Assembly (NCBI GenBank): GCA_035327565.1
Contig: DAOLDB010000004.1
Location: forward strand, 61,344 to 125,343
DNA from: JABDLO01 sp035327565
GTDB taxonomy: Bacteria; Bacteroidota; Bacteroidia; Chitinophagales; Saprospiraceae
Direction: 5' to 3'
DNA: 64,000 nt
Below, in pieces: positions 45,578 to 53,615 of this stretch (the stretch's first letter is position 1; each line of letters opens with the position of its first letter). Both the position numbers and the translations under genes were made by a program. The notes beneath the pieces are model-generated. The model searched no databases. It saw only the letters and a program-made list of their open reading frames with translations, and was not told the DNA's origin.

Positions 45578-46324
45578 ATGAATGATCATAAAAATCAACC
45601 GGATAAAACGATATATCCTATCATTCGTCCCTATGGTGAATATTCTATTCTTTTGCAATGGAACCCTGAAATCTCTGTAAAGACGCATCAGGAGATATTA
45701 ATGTGGGAATTTGCGTTGAAGCAAAACCCTCAAATCATGGAAACTTTCAGTTCTTTCCATGAGTTGCTGTTGGTCTACCAAACCATCATCAGAGATTTTG
45801 AAGTAGAAAAGGAAAACATCCTTAAAGAAGCAAAGCAATTTCAAAGCACAAAAGGAATTTTGAGCAAATGTATAGAAATACCCGTTTGTTATGAGAAGCG
45901 GTTTGGCTATGATCAGGAGGATGTCTGTCGTTTATTGAACATAAATGAAGAAGAGCTGATCATGTCTCATGCATCCCGGGAGTACAGAGTGTTTATGATT
46001 GGTTTTCTTCCTGGTTTTCCTTACATGGGATTTTTACCTGAGAAGTTTAGAATAGGAAGGAAATCAGATCCACGCAAACGAGTTGAAGCTGGATCAGTAG
46101 GAATTGCCGCTAACATGACAGGTATCTATCCGGTGGTCAGTCCCGGAGGCTGGCATATTATTGCAAGCACTCCTGTGCCGGTATTTTTTCCCCAGGAAAA
46201 AGTGCCCTGCCTTCTAAATCAGGGGGACAGGGTTGTTTTCAGGCCTATAGAAATGTCGGAATATGAGCAAATGGCTTTTCAGGTATCACAAGGAACATTT
46301 AATTTCAATAGCCTGGTTAGATGA
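45578..46324 (+). CDS. pxpB: 5-oxoprolinase subunit B (KipI-like)
   Basis: The 248-residue protein is the carboxyltransferase-domain subdomain A/B partner of PxpC. It has the N-terminal RPYGEYSILLQW, then PVCYEKRFGYD, REYRVFMIGFLPGFPYMGFLP and GIYPVVSPGGWHIIAST. Together with PxpA and PxpC it should hydrolyse 5-oxoproline with ATP. In B. subtilis the same protein (KipI) was also described as an inhibitor of the sporulation kinase KinA, but that role is not expected here. Its stop overlaps the pxpC start (ATGA). Confidence 0.94.
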   Translation: MNDHKNQPDKTIYPIIRPYGEYSILLQWNPEISVKTHQEILMWEFALKQNPQIMETFSSFHELLLVYQTIIRDFEVEKENILKEAKQFQSTKGILSKCIEIPVCYEKRFGYDQEDVCRLLNINEEELIMSHASREYRVFMIGFLPGFPYMGFLPEKFRIGRKSDPRKRVEAGSVGIAANMTGIYPVVSPGGWHIIASTPVPVFFPQEKVPCLLNQGDRVVFRPIEMSEYEQMAFQVSQGTFNFNSLVR

Positions 46325-47187
46325 ATGCACTCCAGATTGTAAAAACATTTTCCTTTGCTTCCATCCAGGATATGGGGAGGCCTGGTTTTCGACATTTTGG
46401 CATACCAACCTCCGGCTTTCTGGATCCTGCTTCAGCCATTAATGCCAATCTGCAATGTGGGAACCCTTATGATTTCCCTCTCATTGAATTTTATTTTACT
46501 TCTCCAATATTCAAAGTGCTCAATCCCTGTGTGATTGGAATTGGCAGTTTGGGTCATTCTGTCCTTAAAAATAATACACTTCTGCATGAGGATGTATTGC
46601 AGTTGGAAAACGGGGATCAATTTCAGGTGGTGCTTGAAAAGGGAGTATGGGGTTATATTGCTGTAGAAGGCGGTTTACAATGCAAAAGTGCATTTGGAAG
46701 TCATAGTTATTATCCAGGGTTAGGATTGGATGATCATGCGATTGTAAAAAGTCAAAAGATTGCTGTCCATTCATCGTTGAAAAGGAATGCGGTAACCCAT
46801 TCCAGGATAAATCAATCCTACCGGGACTCACATTCCATTGATGTTATAGAGGGTCCCGAATTTGATGAATTGAATAAAAACGAGAAGGAAATTTTGCTTG
46901 GAAGCACCTATACCATCCTGGGGGATAGCAATAGAATGGCTACTTTATGCATATCTTCAAATTCATTGCATTTCAATAGGGAAATGGTATCGGGACCTGT
47001 ATATCCCGGAACAGTTCAGCTTCCGTCTTCTGGCAAGCCAATGATCCTTATGAATGACAGTCAGGTTTCAGGAGGATATCCCAGGGTGCTGATCGTTAGA
47101 AAGAACTTTTTACCGGTTTTGGCTCAAAAAAGAGCCGGTGAACAATTTGTTTTCAACCGGGTTTCCTGGTTACAGCCATATTTATAA
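46321..47187 (+). CDS. pxpC: 5-oxoprolinase subunit C (KipA-like biotin-dependent carboxyltransferase family)
   Basis: The 288-residue protein shows the subunit C pattern: SFASIQDMGRPGFRHFGIPTSGFLDP, GYIAVEGGLQCKSAFGSHSYYP, a conserved IDVIEGPEFDEL block, and GPVYPGTVQLPSSGKPMILMNDSQVSGGYPR. It overlaps pxpB by four bases and is the last gene of the Nramp-like/pxpABC operon. Length is slightly short of the usual 310-330 residues, with no obvious missing block. Confidence 0.94.
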   Translation: MNALQIVKTFSFASIQDMGRPGFRHFGIPTSGFLDPASAINANLQCGNPYDFPLIEFYFTSPIFKVLNPCVIGIGSLGHSVLKNNTLLHEDVLQLENGDQFQVVLEKGVWGYIAVEGGLQCKSAFGSHSYYPGLGLDDHAIVKSQKIAVHSSLKRNAVTHSRINQSYRDSHSIDVIEGPEFDELNKNEKEILLGSTYTILGDSNRMATLCISSNSLHFNREMVSGPVYPGTVQLPSSGKPMILMNDSQVSGGYPRVLIVRKNFLPVLAQKRAGEQFVFNRVSWLQPYL

Positions 47188-47293
47188 ATGTGCTAGTAAT
47201 ACTCTTTATTAAAGTTGTCATTCTTTCGTCATTCAATAGGTATGTTGTGTTTAAAAAAACATGATACACTATCGTAATAATGAAAGGAAACAT

Positions 47294-47301
47294 TAACTTT
47301 G
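47294..47301 (+). promoter_or_regulatory. -7 element of the greA promoter
   Basis: TAACTTTG matches TAnnTTTG. If used, it gives greA a leader of about 205 bases. No clear -33 element. Confidence 0.4.
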
Positions 47302-47426
47302 TAAAATTGAAGTTGGTGAAACTTATAAAATAAGTTGCTGGTTTTAAAAGGTAATATACTGTTTTCAGTCCTCTGACAACATTTTATTGAAAATAATTTT
47401 TATAAAACGGTTCATTTTGTTTACTA

Positions 47427-47476
47427 CAATCAACCATATTGTCTCCAATTCGATCCTCATCAGGATTGGTTGATTG
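47427..47476 (+). repeat. nested inverted repeats in the greA leader
   Basis: CAATCAACC (47427-47435) pairs exactly with GGTTGATTG (47468-47476). Inside it, ATCCT-CATC-AGGAT (47453-47466) forms a second hairpin, and CCAAT (47445-47449) can instead pair with ATTGG (47465-47469). It may be a weak terminator for pxpC (four T after the stem) or a regulatory leader of greA. Confidence 0.5.
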
Positions 47477-47511
47477 CTTTTCATAAGTTATAATTTAAAA
47501 AAAAATAAGAG

Positions 47512-47982
47512 ATGTCTACAACTTATATGACACAAGAAGGTTATGACAGGCTTTCTGCAGAACTGGATGATTTGAAATCAAATGGAAGAAAAGAAGTGGC
47601 CAGGGCTATAGCTGAAGCCAGGGAAAAAGGAGATTTGTCGGAAAATGCAGAATATGATGCTGCAAAAGATGCCCAAGGCATGCTCGAAATGAAAATCAAT
47701 GACTTAGAGAAAGCATTAGTCAATGCCCGTATTATTGATAAAAGCCAATTGGATGGTTCAAAAGTTACAATTTTATCAAAGGTCACTGTACGTCATCTCA
47801 AACTCAATAAAGTAATGTCCTATACGTTGGTATCTGAAACCGAAGCCAATTTGAAAGACCAAAAAATATCAGTTCAGTCTCCAATAGGGCAGGGATTGTT
47901 GGGAAAGACCAAAGGAGAATTTGCAACAGTGAAAACACCTGGAGGAGAGATCCAATTTGAAATATTGGAAATTAGCTTATAA
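47512..47982 (+). CDS. greA: transcription elongation factor GreA
   Basis: GreA rescues backtracked RNA polymerase by stimulating transcript cleavage through the secondary channel. The 156-residue protein starts MSTTYMTQEGYDRLSAELDDL. It has the coiled-coil tip acidic pair in ARAIAEAREKGDLSENAEYDAAKD and a C-terminal FKBP-like domain ending SPIGQGLLGKTKGEFATV. Length is normal. The HIT-family gene follows one base after its stop. Confidence 0.96.
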   Translation: MSTTYMTQEGYDRLSAELDDLKSNGRKEVARAIAEAREKGDLSENAEYDAAKDAQGMLEMKINDLEKALVNARIIDKSQLDGSKVTILSKVTVRHLKLNKVMSYTLVSETEANLKDQKISVQSPIGQGLLGKTKGEFATVKTPGGEIQFEILEISL

Positions 47983-47983
47983 A

Positions 47984-48382
47984 ATGGTCAGTTTATTTAC
48001 GAGAATTGTTCAAGGTGAAATACCATGTTATAAAGTAGCAGAAACTGAATCCTGCCTGGCATTTCTTGATATCAATCCATTGAAGAAAGGACATACGTTA
48101 TGTATTCCGAAAGTAGAAGTGGATTACATTTTTGATTTGGATCCCGATCAGTATACCGATTTAATGCTTTTTACAAAACGAGTGGCCAAAGCCATTGACC
48201 AGGTAATTACAAGTGAAAGGGTTGGAGTTGCCATTATAGGTTTTGAGGTACCACATGCCCATGTTCACCTTGTTCCGCTTGATGGAATTCGTGACATTGA
48301 TTTTTCACTTCCGAGACTAAAATTTACAACGGTCGAATTTCTGGAAATCGCTCATCAAATTTCAGCACATTTTAAATCATGA
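47984..48382 (+). CDS. HIT family protein (histidine triad)
   Basis: The 132-residue protein has SLFTRIVQGEIPCYKVAETESCLAFLDINPLKKGHTLCIPK and the histidine triad HAHVHLVP (about residues 91-98). It is of the bacterial HINT type that hydrolyses nucleoside phosphoramidates or related nucleotides; the natural substrate is unknown. The frame begins inside greA at 47957, but ATG 47984, just after the greA stop, matches the family N-terminus. It ends exactly where the convergent DUF1015 gene ends. Confidence 0.93.
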   Translation: MVSLFTRIVQGEIPCYKVAETESCLAFLDINPLKKGHTLCIPKVEVDYIFDLDPDQYTDLMLFTKRVAKAIDQVITSERVGVAIIGFEVPHAHVHLVPLDGIRDIDFSLPRLKFTTVEFLEIAHQISAHFKS

Positions 48383-49495
48383 TCATTCCTTGAGTTCCAT
48401 TCCAAGAATCCCATTTACTACTCTGGGCTCAAACCATGTGGATTTTGGTGGTAATGTGTAGCCATTTTCAGTAATCAACTTAATCTCATCAACACTTACA
48501 GGGAAGAATGTAAAACCCGCGGCTTTTCTCCATTTAGAAACTTCACGCTCCACTCCATCCAAACCCTGAGTTCCTGGCACATAAGTAATTCTTGAACTAG
48601 TCCTGGGTTCGTTTATAGAAAGCAATTTCGTTAAAACCAACTCATTGAACATATGTATATCCAAAACTACAGGCAGGTCTTTATATTTTTTTAAGGCTTT
48701 TTTTCTCCAGGATAACCGATACCACAAGCCACGCGCATACATGCTTAAACTGAGTTTTTTTTGGGGGGCTTTTCTTTTGCTTAACTTTTTCATTTTGAAA
48801 TACCGGTTTAATCCGGTCATAAAGTTGTCCCAGCCCATTATGGTAGTGAGCTGAATTACACGATTGTAATCGAATATCTTTAATTCATTGAATGGAAGAT
48901 AATAGCAAAGAATGCCCAATGGTGAGTCCGGCTTCTGTTCTATCAAATGATTTTGCCGTATAGCATGGATCGCATAACACCGATGATGACCATCGGCTAT
49001 CCATGCTTTCCTTATTTCATCTTTAAACAATTTTTTAAGCATCATAACTTCTTGCTCATCGGATATACTCCATACCGTATGGGTTTCTTCCTTGCTCTCA
49101 AGCCGGAAATTTAATAAAGGATGTTGATCCGTGAAATGTTCCAATATTTTGCGGATAGGTTCTGAATAATCGTATGCCATCAATACCGGTTTGATAAGCG
49201 CATTCCTTTGGAGTGTTAATTCAACCAGATGTTGCTCCTTGTCAGCCAAAGTGTTTTCGTGCCTGACCATGATATGATTATCATAATCGATGATATTATT
49301 GGCAACCACAAGACCTTGAAAAGTACCACTGGGAGCACTCACCCGGTGTATATAGAAAGCTGCTTCAGAAGTTTTATTAAAATAACCTGCCTGGAAAAAC
49401 ATTGGATATTGCTCACTCACATGATCAAAAAAAGTATCATTGGAAGTAATCAGAGATAGATTAGGGTATATGCCTCTGAAAGGATAAATATGCAT
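48383..49495 (-). CDS. DUF1015 family protein
   Basis: The 370-residue protein starts with the usual IYPFRGIYPNL. The centre holds the conserved WIADGHHRCYAIHAI (about 165-180) and LGILCYYLPF, and the end is FEPRVVNGILGMEL. DUF1015 is widespread in bacteria with no settled function; members of related groups have been linked to small-molecule kinases, but no kinase motif can be assigned here. It is convergent with the HIT gene, with no bases between the stops. Confidence 0.85.
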   Translation of the reverse strand: MHIYPFRGIYPNLSLITSNDTFFDHVSEQYPMFFQAGYFNKTSEAAFYIHRVSAPSGTFQGLVVANNIIDYDNHIMVRHENTLADKEQHLVELTLQRNALIKPVLMAYDYSEPIRKILEHFTDQHPLLNFRLESKEETHTVWSISDEQEVMMLKKLFKDEIRKAWIADGHHRCYAIHAIRQNHLIEQKPDSPLGILCYYLPFNELKIFDYNRVIQLTTIMGWDNFMTGLNRYFKMKKLSKRKAPQKKLSLSMYARGLWYRLSWRKKALKKYKDLPVVLDIHMFNELVLTKLLSINEPRTSSRITYVPGTQGLDGVEREVSKWRKAAGFTFFPVSVDEIKLITENGYTLPPKSTWFEPRVVNGILGMELKE

Positions 49496-49532
49496 GGACT
49501 GATTTCTTTATAAGATCCGGCTCAATATACAA

Positions 49533-50033
49533 TTATCTTCGAAGTCTCAGAACAGAATTCATGAGCCAGCCCATTTCCGTATTGGTTACATTATTCAATG
49601 CGGATTCTGCTTTGACCGAAAAAGCTTTAATCTCATTGACAGTCCTGGAAAACTCTTCAGATTCCCTACACTCAGCTTTGACACTACTTAATTCAGTTAA
49701 AACTTCTATCATGGGATCCAGTTCTTTTTTCTTTCTCATTTTAACCACTTGAGACATCACTTTCCACAGATCTTTCTCTGCCTTAAAATACTCCTTTCTT
49801 TCGCCCGGTAAATGGATTTTATATGCCAAGCCCCAGTCGATTAAGGTTCTTAGTGTAATGTGGGTGTTGCCCCTTGAAATTTTTAATTCATCCATAATTG
49901 TATCTGCGCATAATGGATTGCACGAAATTAAAAGCAATGCATGAACCTGACCAACAGTCCGGTTTAATCCCCAATCAATGGCGAGCTTTCCCCAGGATTC
50001 TATAAATTTCCCTTTCCCTTCTCCAAACTTCAT
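49533..50033 (-). CDS. GbsR/MarR-type transcriptional regulator
   Basis: The 166-residue protein has a winged helix-turn-helix (about 15-90; VGQVHALLLISCNPLCADTIMDELKISRGNTHITLRTLIDWGLAYK) followed by a helical dimerisation region (about 105-166). The pattern KFIESWGKLAIDWGLNRTVGQVHALL fits the GbsR group, which often controls osmolyte or transport genes. No obvious target lies beside it; gcvT is 160 bases upstream on the same strand, and a DUF1015 gene follows. Confidence 0.85.
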   Translation of the reverse strand: MKFGEGKGKFIESWGKLAIDWGLNRTVGQVHALLLISCNPLCADTIMDELKISRGNTHITLRTLIDWGLAYKIHLPGERKEYFKAEKDLWKVMSQVVKMRKKKELDPMIEVLTELSSVKAECRESEEFSRTVNEIKAFSVKAESALNNVTNTEMGWLMNSVLRLRR

Positions 50034-50192
50034 GATTCTCTAACTTCTTAAAAGTGATAATGCTAAAAAAGAAGTTTTGTTTAGAATATGTTAAAATGGA
50101 ATTGTTAGTCCTCCTGAACAGGTGATAAGTCCATATTGCCCATCTCATGGTGTATATGGCTACCTGATCAATTATCGTCAATCTTAATGCCT

Positions 50193-51311
50193 CTACCTTG
50201 GCCTGACTTCGACAAAAGGAATTTTTACAACTGCTGCATCCAGGTCTTTATTTCTTACCCGGATTAATATTTGTGTTCCGGGTTTTGCATATCCGGTACG
50301 GACATATCCCATACCAATGGGAATATTCAACATGGGAGATTGGGTGCCTGAAGTAACGCGCCCAATCACTTCTCCACTCTCATTGACGATCTCATAACCC
50401 TGTCGGGGCACTCTTCGGTCATTTACTTTGAATCCAACCAATTTATTTTGGATGCCATTTAGTTTTTGACTTTCTAATATTTCTTTGGAATTGAAATCAG
50501 CTTCTTTTTGCAATTTAGTAATCCATCCTAGACCTGCTTCCAATGGAGAAGTTTCATCATCTATATCCTGACCATACAAACAATAACCCATTTCCAGACG
50601 TAAAGTATCTCTGGCACCCAATCCACATAACGCAAGACCATGCCCTTCCCCCGTTTCTACTATTTTATCCCATAATTCAACCGCATATGCCTGATCAAGG
50701 TAAAGTTCAAAGCCTCCACTTCCGGTATATCCTGTAGCAGATATCAATACATTTTCAATTCCTGCGAATTTTCCTTTGCGAAAATGGTAATAGGGTATTT
50801 CAGTCAGATTTATTTCTGTCAATTGCTGCAGTAATGCAGCAGAAGCAGGACCTTGTACAGCCAATAGTGCGGTTTCTTCTGATATATTTATAATTCTTGT
50901 GTCAAATGAGTTGTTTTCATGTATCCATTGCCAATCCTTTTCAATGTTTGATGCATTCACTACCAGCATATATGCTCTTTCACCTTCAGCACACTGGTCT
51001 TCAGGCAGTCTGTAAATGATTAAATCATCTACAACGCCCCCTTTTGTGTTGGGCATACAGCTATATTGTGCTTGTCCTATTTCAAGTTTTGATGCATCAT
51101 TGGAGCTGATTTTTTGGATTAAATCCAAAGCTTCTTTCCCCTTGATGATAAATTCACCCATATGGCTGACATCAAAAATCCCGGCAGCCTCTCTGACGGC
51201 TTTATGTTCTTCTCCAATAGAAGTGTACACCACGGGCATTTCATATCCTGCAAAGTCAGTCATTTTTGCCCCTTCACGAACATGTATTTGATGAAGGACA
51301 GTTCTCTTCAT
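50193..51311 (-). CDS. gcvT: aminomethyltransferase (glycine cleavage T protein)
   Basis: GcvT takes the methylamine group from lipoyl-GcvH and passes the carbon to tetrahydrofolate, releasing ammonia. The 372-residue protein has HVREGAKMTDFAGYEMPVVY, VFDVSHMGEF-like DVSHMGEFIIKG, SATGYTGSGGFELYLD, LGARDTLRLEMGYCLYGQD and the C-terminal barrel with GRVTSGTQSPMLNIPIGMGYV. It is full length. gcvH and gcvP are not in the window. It follows the HEAT-cyclophilin gene by 46 bases, probably in one transcript. Confidence 0.96.
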   Translation of the reverse strand: MKRTVLHQIHVREGAKMTDFAGYEMPVVYTSIGEEHKAVREAAGIFDVSHMGEFIIKGKEALDLIQKISSNDASKLEIGQAQYSCMPNTKGGVVDDLIIYRLPEDQCAEGERAYMLVVNASNIEKDWQWIHENNSFDTRIINISEETALLAVQGPASAALLQQLTEINLTEIPYYHFRKGKFAGIENVLISATGYTGSGGFELYLDQAYAVELWDKIVETGEGHGLALCGLGARDTLRLEMGYCLYGQDIDDETSPLEAGLGWITKLQKEADFNSKEILESQKLNGIQNKLVGFKVNDRRVPRQGYEIVNESGEVIGRVTSGTQSPMLNIPIGMGYVRTGYAKPGTQILIRVRNKDLDAAVVKIPFVEVRPR

Positions 51312-51357
51312 TTGAATTATTTATTGAGTGATCACGATTTTGGAAATAAAAATAATA

Positions 51358-53388
51358 TTATTTCGCAACTAAAATATCAGATATCTGATCTCCCTGATGG
51401 ATATTATGAACTATATCCATCCCCTCTGTAACTTTTCCAAATAAAGTGTAATTGCCATCCAGGTGTGGTGTAGGTGAATGTGTAATAAACCACTGTGTAC
51501 CTTCGGTATGATTTCCGGAAGATGCCATACCGATTAAACCTTCCTGATGGTAGTACACCGGGGGTAACTCAGAACGGATACTATAATCAAGACTGCCATA
51601 GCCATCGCCGCGAGGGCAGCCGGTTTGAACCACAAAATTGGGTACAACCCTGTGGAAAGTTTTGTTATTATAAAATCCTTCTTGTGCCAAAGCAATGAAA
51701 TTTCCAACAGTACCCGGCGCCACCAGTTTATATAGTTCTGCTTTTATCAACCCCCTTGTTGTACGAATGGTAACATGAATGGTATCAGGGAACGACTGTA
51801 GTAATGACCATGCAACCGGATGTGTATAAGGAGCTTTTTCAGGAACAAAAGTTTCATTGGATATATAAGCATCTGCGGCTTTCAGTTCATTATAGGGCTC
51901 TATATCTCTTGGCAAGTTTAATTGAGCCATGGCCTCACGGATAAATCCGGCATCATTGATCAAACCTTTTAAACCGGTTTCAGGATCTTTTAACATACTG
52001 CCTGCAACAGACACCATACCTGCATCACCAGAGCGTAAGGCTTCCTGGATAAAAGCAATGATTTCTCTTCTAACATTATTGGCATTCCCACCAAAAGATT
52101 GGGAAAAATTCCGGTTTTTCAGGATGTGTGAAAGGCCGTTCATCGATGCTGTCCTCATTACATAAGAGCCGGAAAATCCTGTTTCTTTTATAAGCTTATA
52201 ATTGTTAGGGTCATGAGCCAGGGCCATCAGGTATGCTGCTTTTTCGTATTCACTTTCAGCTTTCTGAATAAGCCCCAGGACTTCATTGCTAATGGTTGCT
52301 TTTGCTCTTCCATAGCTTGGTGGAGTATGTTTTAATACTGAACTATAGATTTTTGATCTGACCAACCAATGCATATCAGGACGTATAAAATCCCTGTATA
52401 TAAATACGTCTATGGAATTTCCATAATTGATCAGGTATTCTGCAGCGGTAGAAGCCACGTGGATATTTTCATCTGAAAGATACTCAAGTACGGGCTCAAT
52501 CGCCAGAATGTATGGATAATTACCCAGAGAGCGAAGTATATTAACTTTCATCCGGTAATCATTGGTGATTTTTAATTCATCCAGTAAAATGTCTAAAGTA
52601 GCACGGTCTGAAACCCGCCGCAAACTGGAAGCTAATGCCATTTTAATATAAGGATTATTCTCGTTTACCATGGCATGAGCTATCCTTGATTTATAACCTT
52701 CAATGGAAATCCCGGATGCTCTTTGGAGATAATATGCGGCAACGAGTCGTACAGATTCCGGATACCGGCCATTTAAAATGTAATCTATCATGCGTTCAGT
52801 TCCTTCAGGCAAAATAATACCTCTTAAAGCATAGCGATAAATTCCCAGGCACTGACCCAAAAGCAACATCGTATCCGAAGGCAAATAGGATTGGACTGTC
52901 GCCATGAATTGAAGCATATTTTCAGCTCCGGTCTTCCCTACAGCTTCCAGAATATGTCTATTGACAGGATTGTTTACACTAATGGAATCTCTTTGATTAA
53001 AAGCTTTAAGTAATAAATTAACTGAAGAAGGTTCTCCGGTTTGACCTATAGCATAAGCGGCCATTGCCCTGATCTCTTCAAAATCATCATGGAGCAATTC
53101 ATTCAACCATGGGAGAGAGGATGGGCTTTTTATTGAAGCAGCGCCGATTGCCATTAATTTTCGAATAGCGGGATTGGCATTTTGGGATAGAGACGAAAGT
53201 GTGTCCAACTCCTGCTTATCCACCAGATCGTAAATGTTCTGGATGGCGGGGTTTGACAAATCAATTCTGGCAGATGTGTATATTTCTTCTTCCGGAGGCA
53301 CACACCGCAACAATGTCAAAATGTAGAAAATGGATAAAATATGTATCCTTGACATGGACCAAATAATAGATTTTAAATTTATGGTCAT
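51358..53388 (-). CDS. HEAT-repeat lipoprotein with C-terminal cyclophilin domain
   Basis: The 676-residue protein has a signal ending LLRC followed by VPPEEE. HEAT-like helical repeats cover about 45-530 (AMAAYAIGQTGEPSSVNLLLKAF, KVNILRSLGNYPYILAIEPVLEYL). A cyclophilin-type peptidyl-prolyl isomerase domain follows (about 545-676) with the active-site FHRVVPNFVVQTGCPRGDG, TEGTQWFIT and HLDGNYTLFGKV. It would act as an envelope-anchored foldase with a scaffold arm. The frame opens at TTG 53406; ATG 53388 was used, but ATG 53355 would give a more typical lipoprotein signal. Confidence 0.88.
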   Translation of the reverse strand: MTINLKSIIWSMSRIHILSIFYILTLLRCVPPEEEIYTSARIDLSNPAIQNIYDLVDKQELDTLSSLSQNANPAIRKLMAIGAASIKSPSSLPWLNELLHDDFEEIRAMAAYAIGQTGEPSSVNLLLKAFNQRDSISVNNPVNRHILEAVGKTGAENMLQFMATVQSYLPSDTMLLLGQCLGIYRYALRGIILPEGTERMIDYILNGRYPESVRLVAAYYLQRASGISIEGYKSRIAHAMVNENNPYIKMALASSLRRVSDRATLDILLDELKITNDYRMKVNILRSLGNYPYILAIEPVLEYLSDENIHVASTAAEYLINYGNSIDVFIYRDFIRPDMHWLVRSKIYSSVLKHTPPSYGRAKATISNEVLGLIQKAESEYEKAAYLMALAHDPNNYKLIKETGFSGSYVMRTASMNGLSHILKNRNFSQSFGGNANNVRREIIAFIQEALRSGDAGMVSVAGSMLKDPETGLKGLINDAGFIREAMAQLNLPRDIEPYNELKAADAYISNETFVPEKAPYTHPVAWSLLQSFPDTIHVTIRTTRGLIKAELYKLVAPGTVGNFIALAQEGFYNNKTFHRVVPNFVVQTGCPRGDGYGSLDYSIRSELPPVYYHQEGLIGMASSGNHTEGTQWFITHSPTPHLDGNYTLFGKVTEGMDIVHNIHQGDQISDILVAK

Positions 53389-53571
53389 TGATGTAAAGTT
53401 AACCAATGTTCATCAGGTTTTCGTATGCTTTGTTAAAATTCATAGGTAAATAGGGCAATTAGTATACCAATTTTGGTTAATCATTTTGGTTTCTACTTGA
53501 ACCCGGTCGAATTTACTCCACATCATGACTTTATTACATAGGCTTCTAGCTTTACCAAGTGTATTTTCGTA

Positions 53572-53579
53572 TATATTTG
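53572..53579 (+). promoter_or_regulatory. -7 element before the secreted hydrolase gene
   Basis: TATATTTG matches TAnnTTTG and lies 36 bases before the ATG at 53616. The -33 element is not clear. Confidence 0.5.
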
Positions 53580-53615
53580 GGAACGATAATGCTCTTTCAT
53601 TAAAATATCATACAC

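Larger units (their letters stand above)
47188..47511. other. 324-bp gap: greA leader
   Basis: No gene is seen. It holds a consensus -7 box (47294-47301), about 200 bases of leader, and nested inverted repeats (47427-47476) just before greA. Confidence 0.5.
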
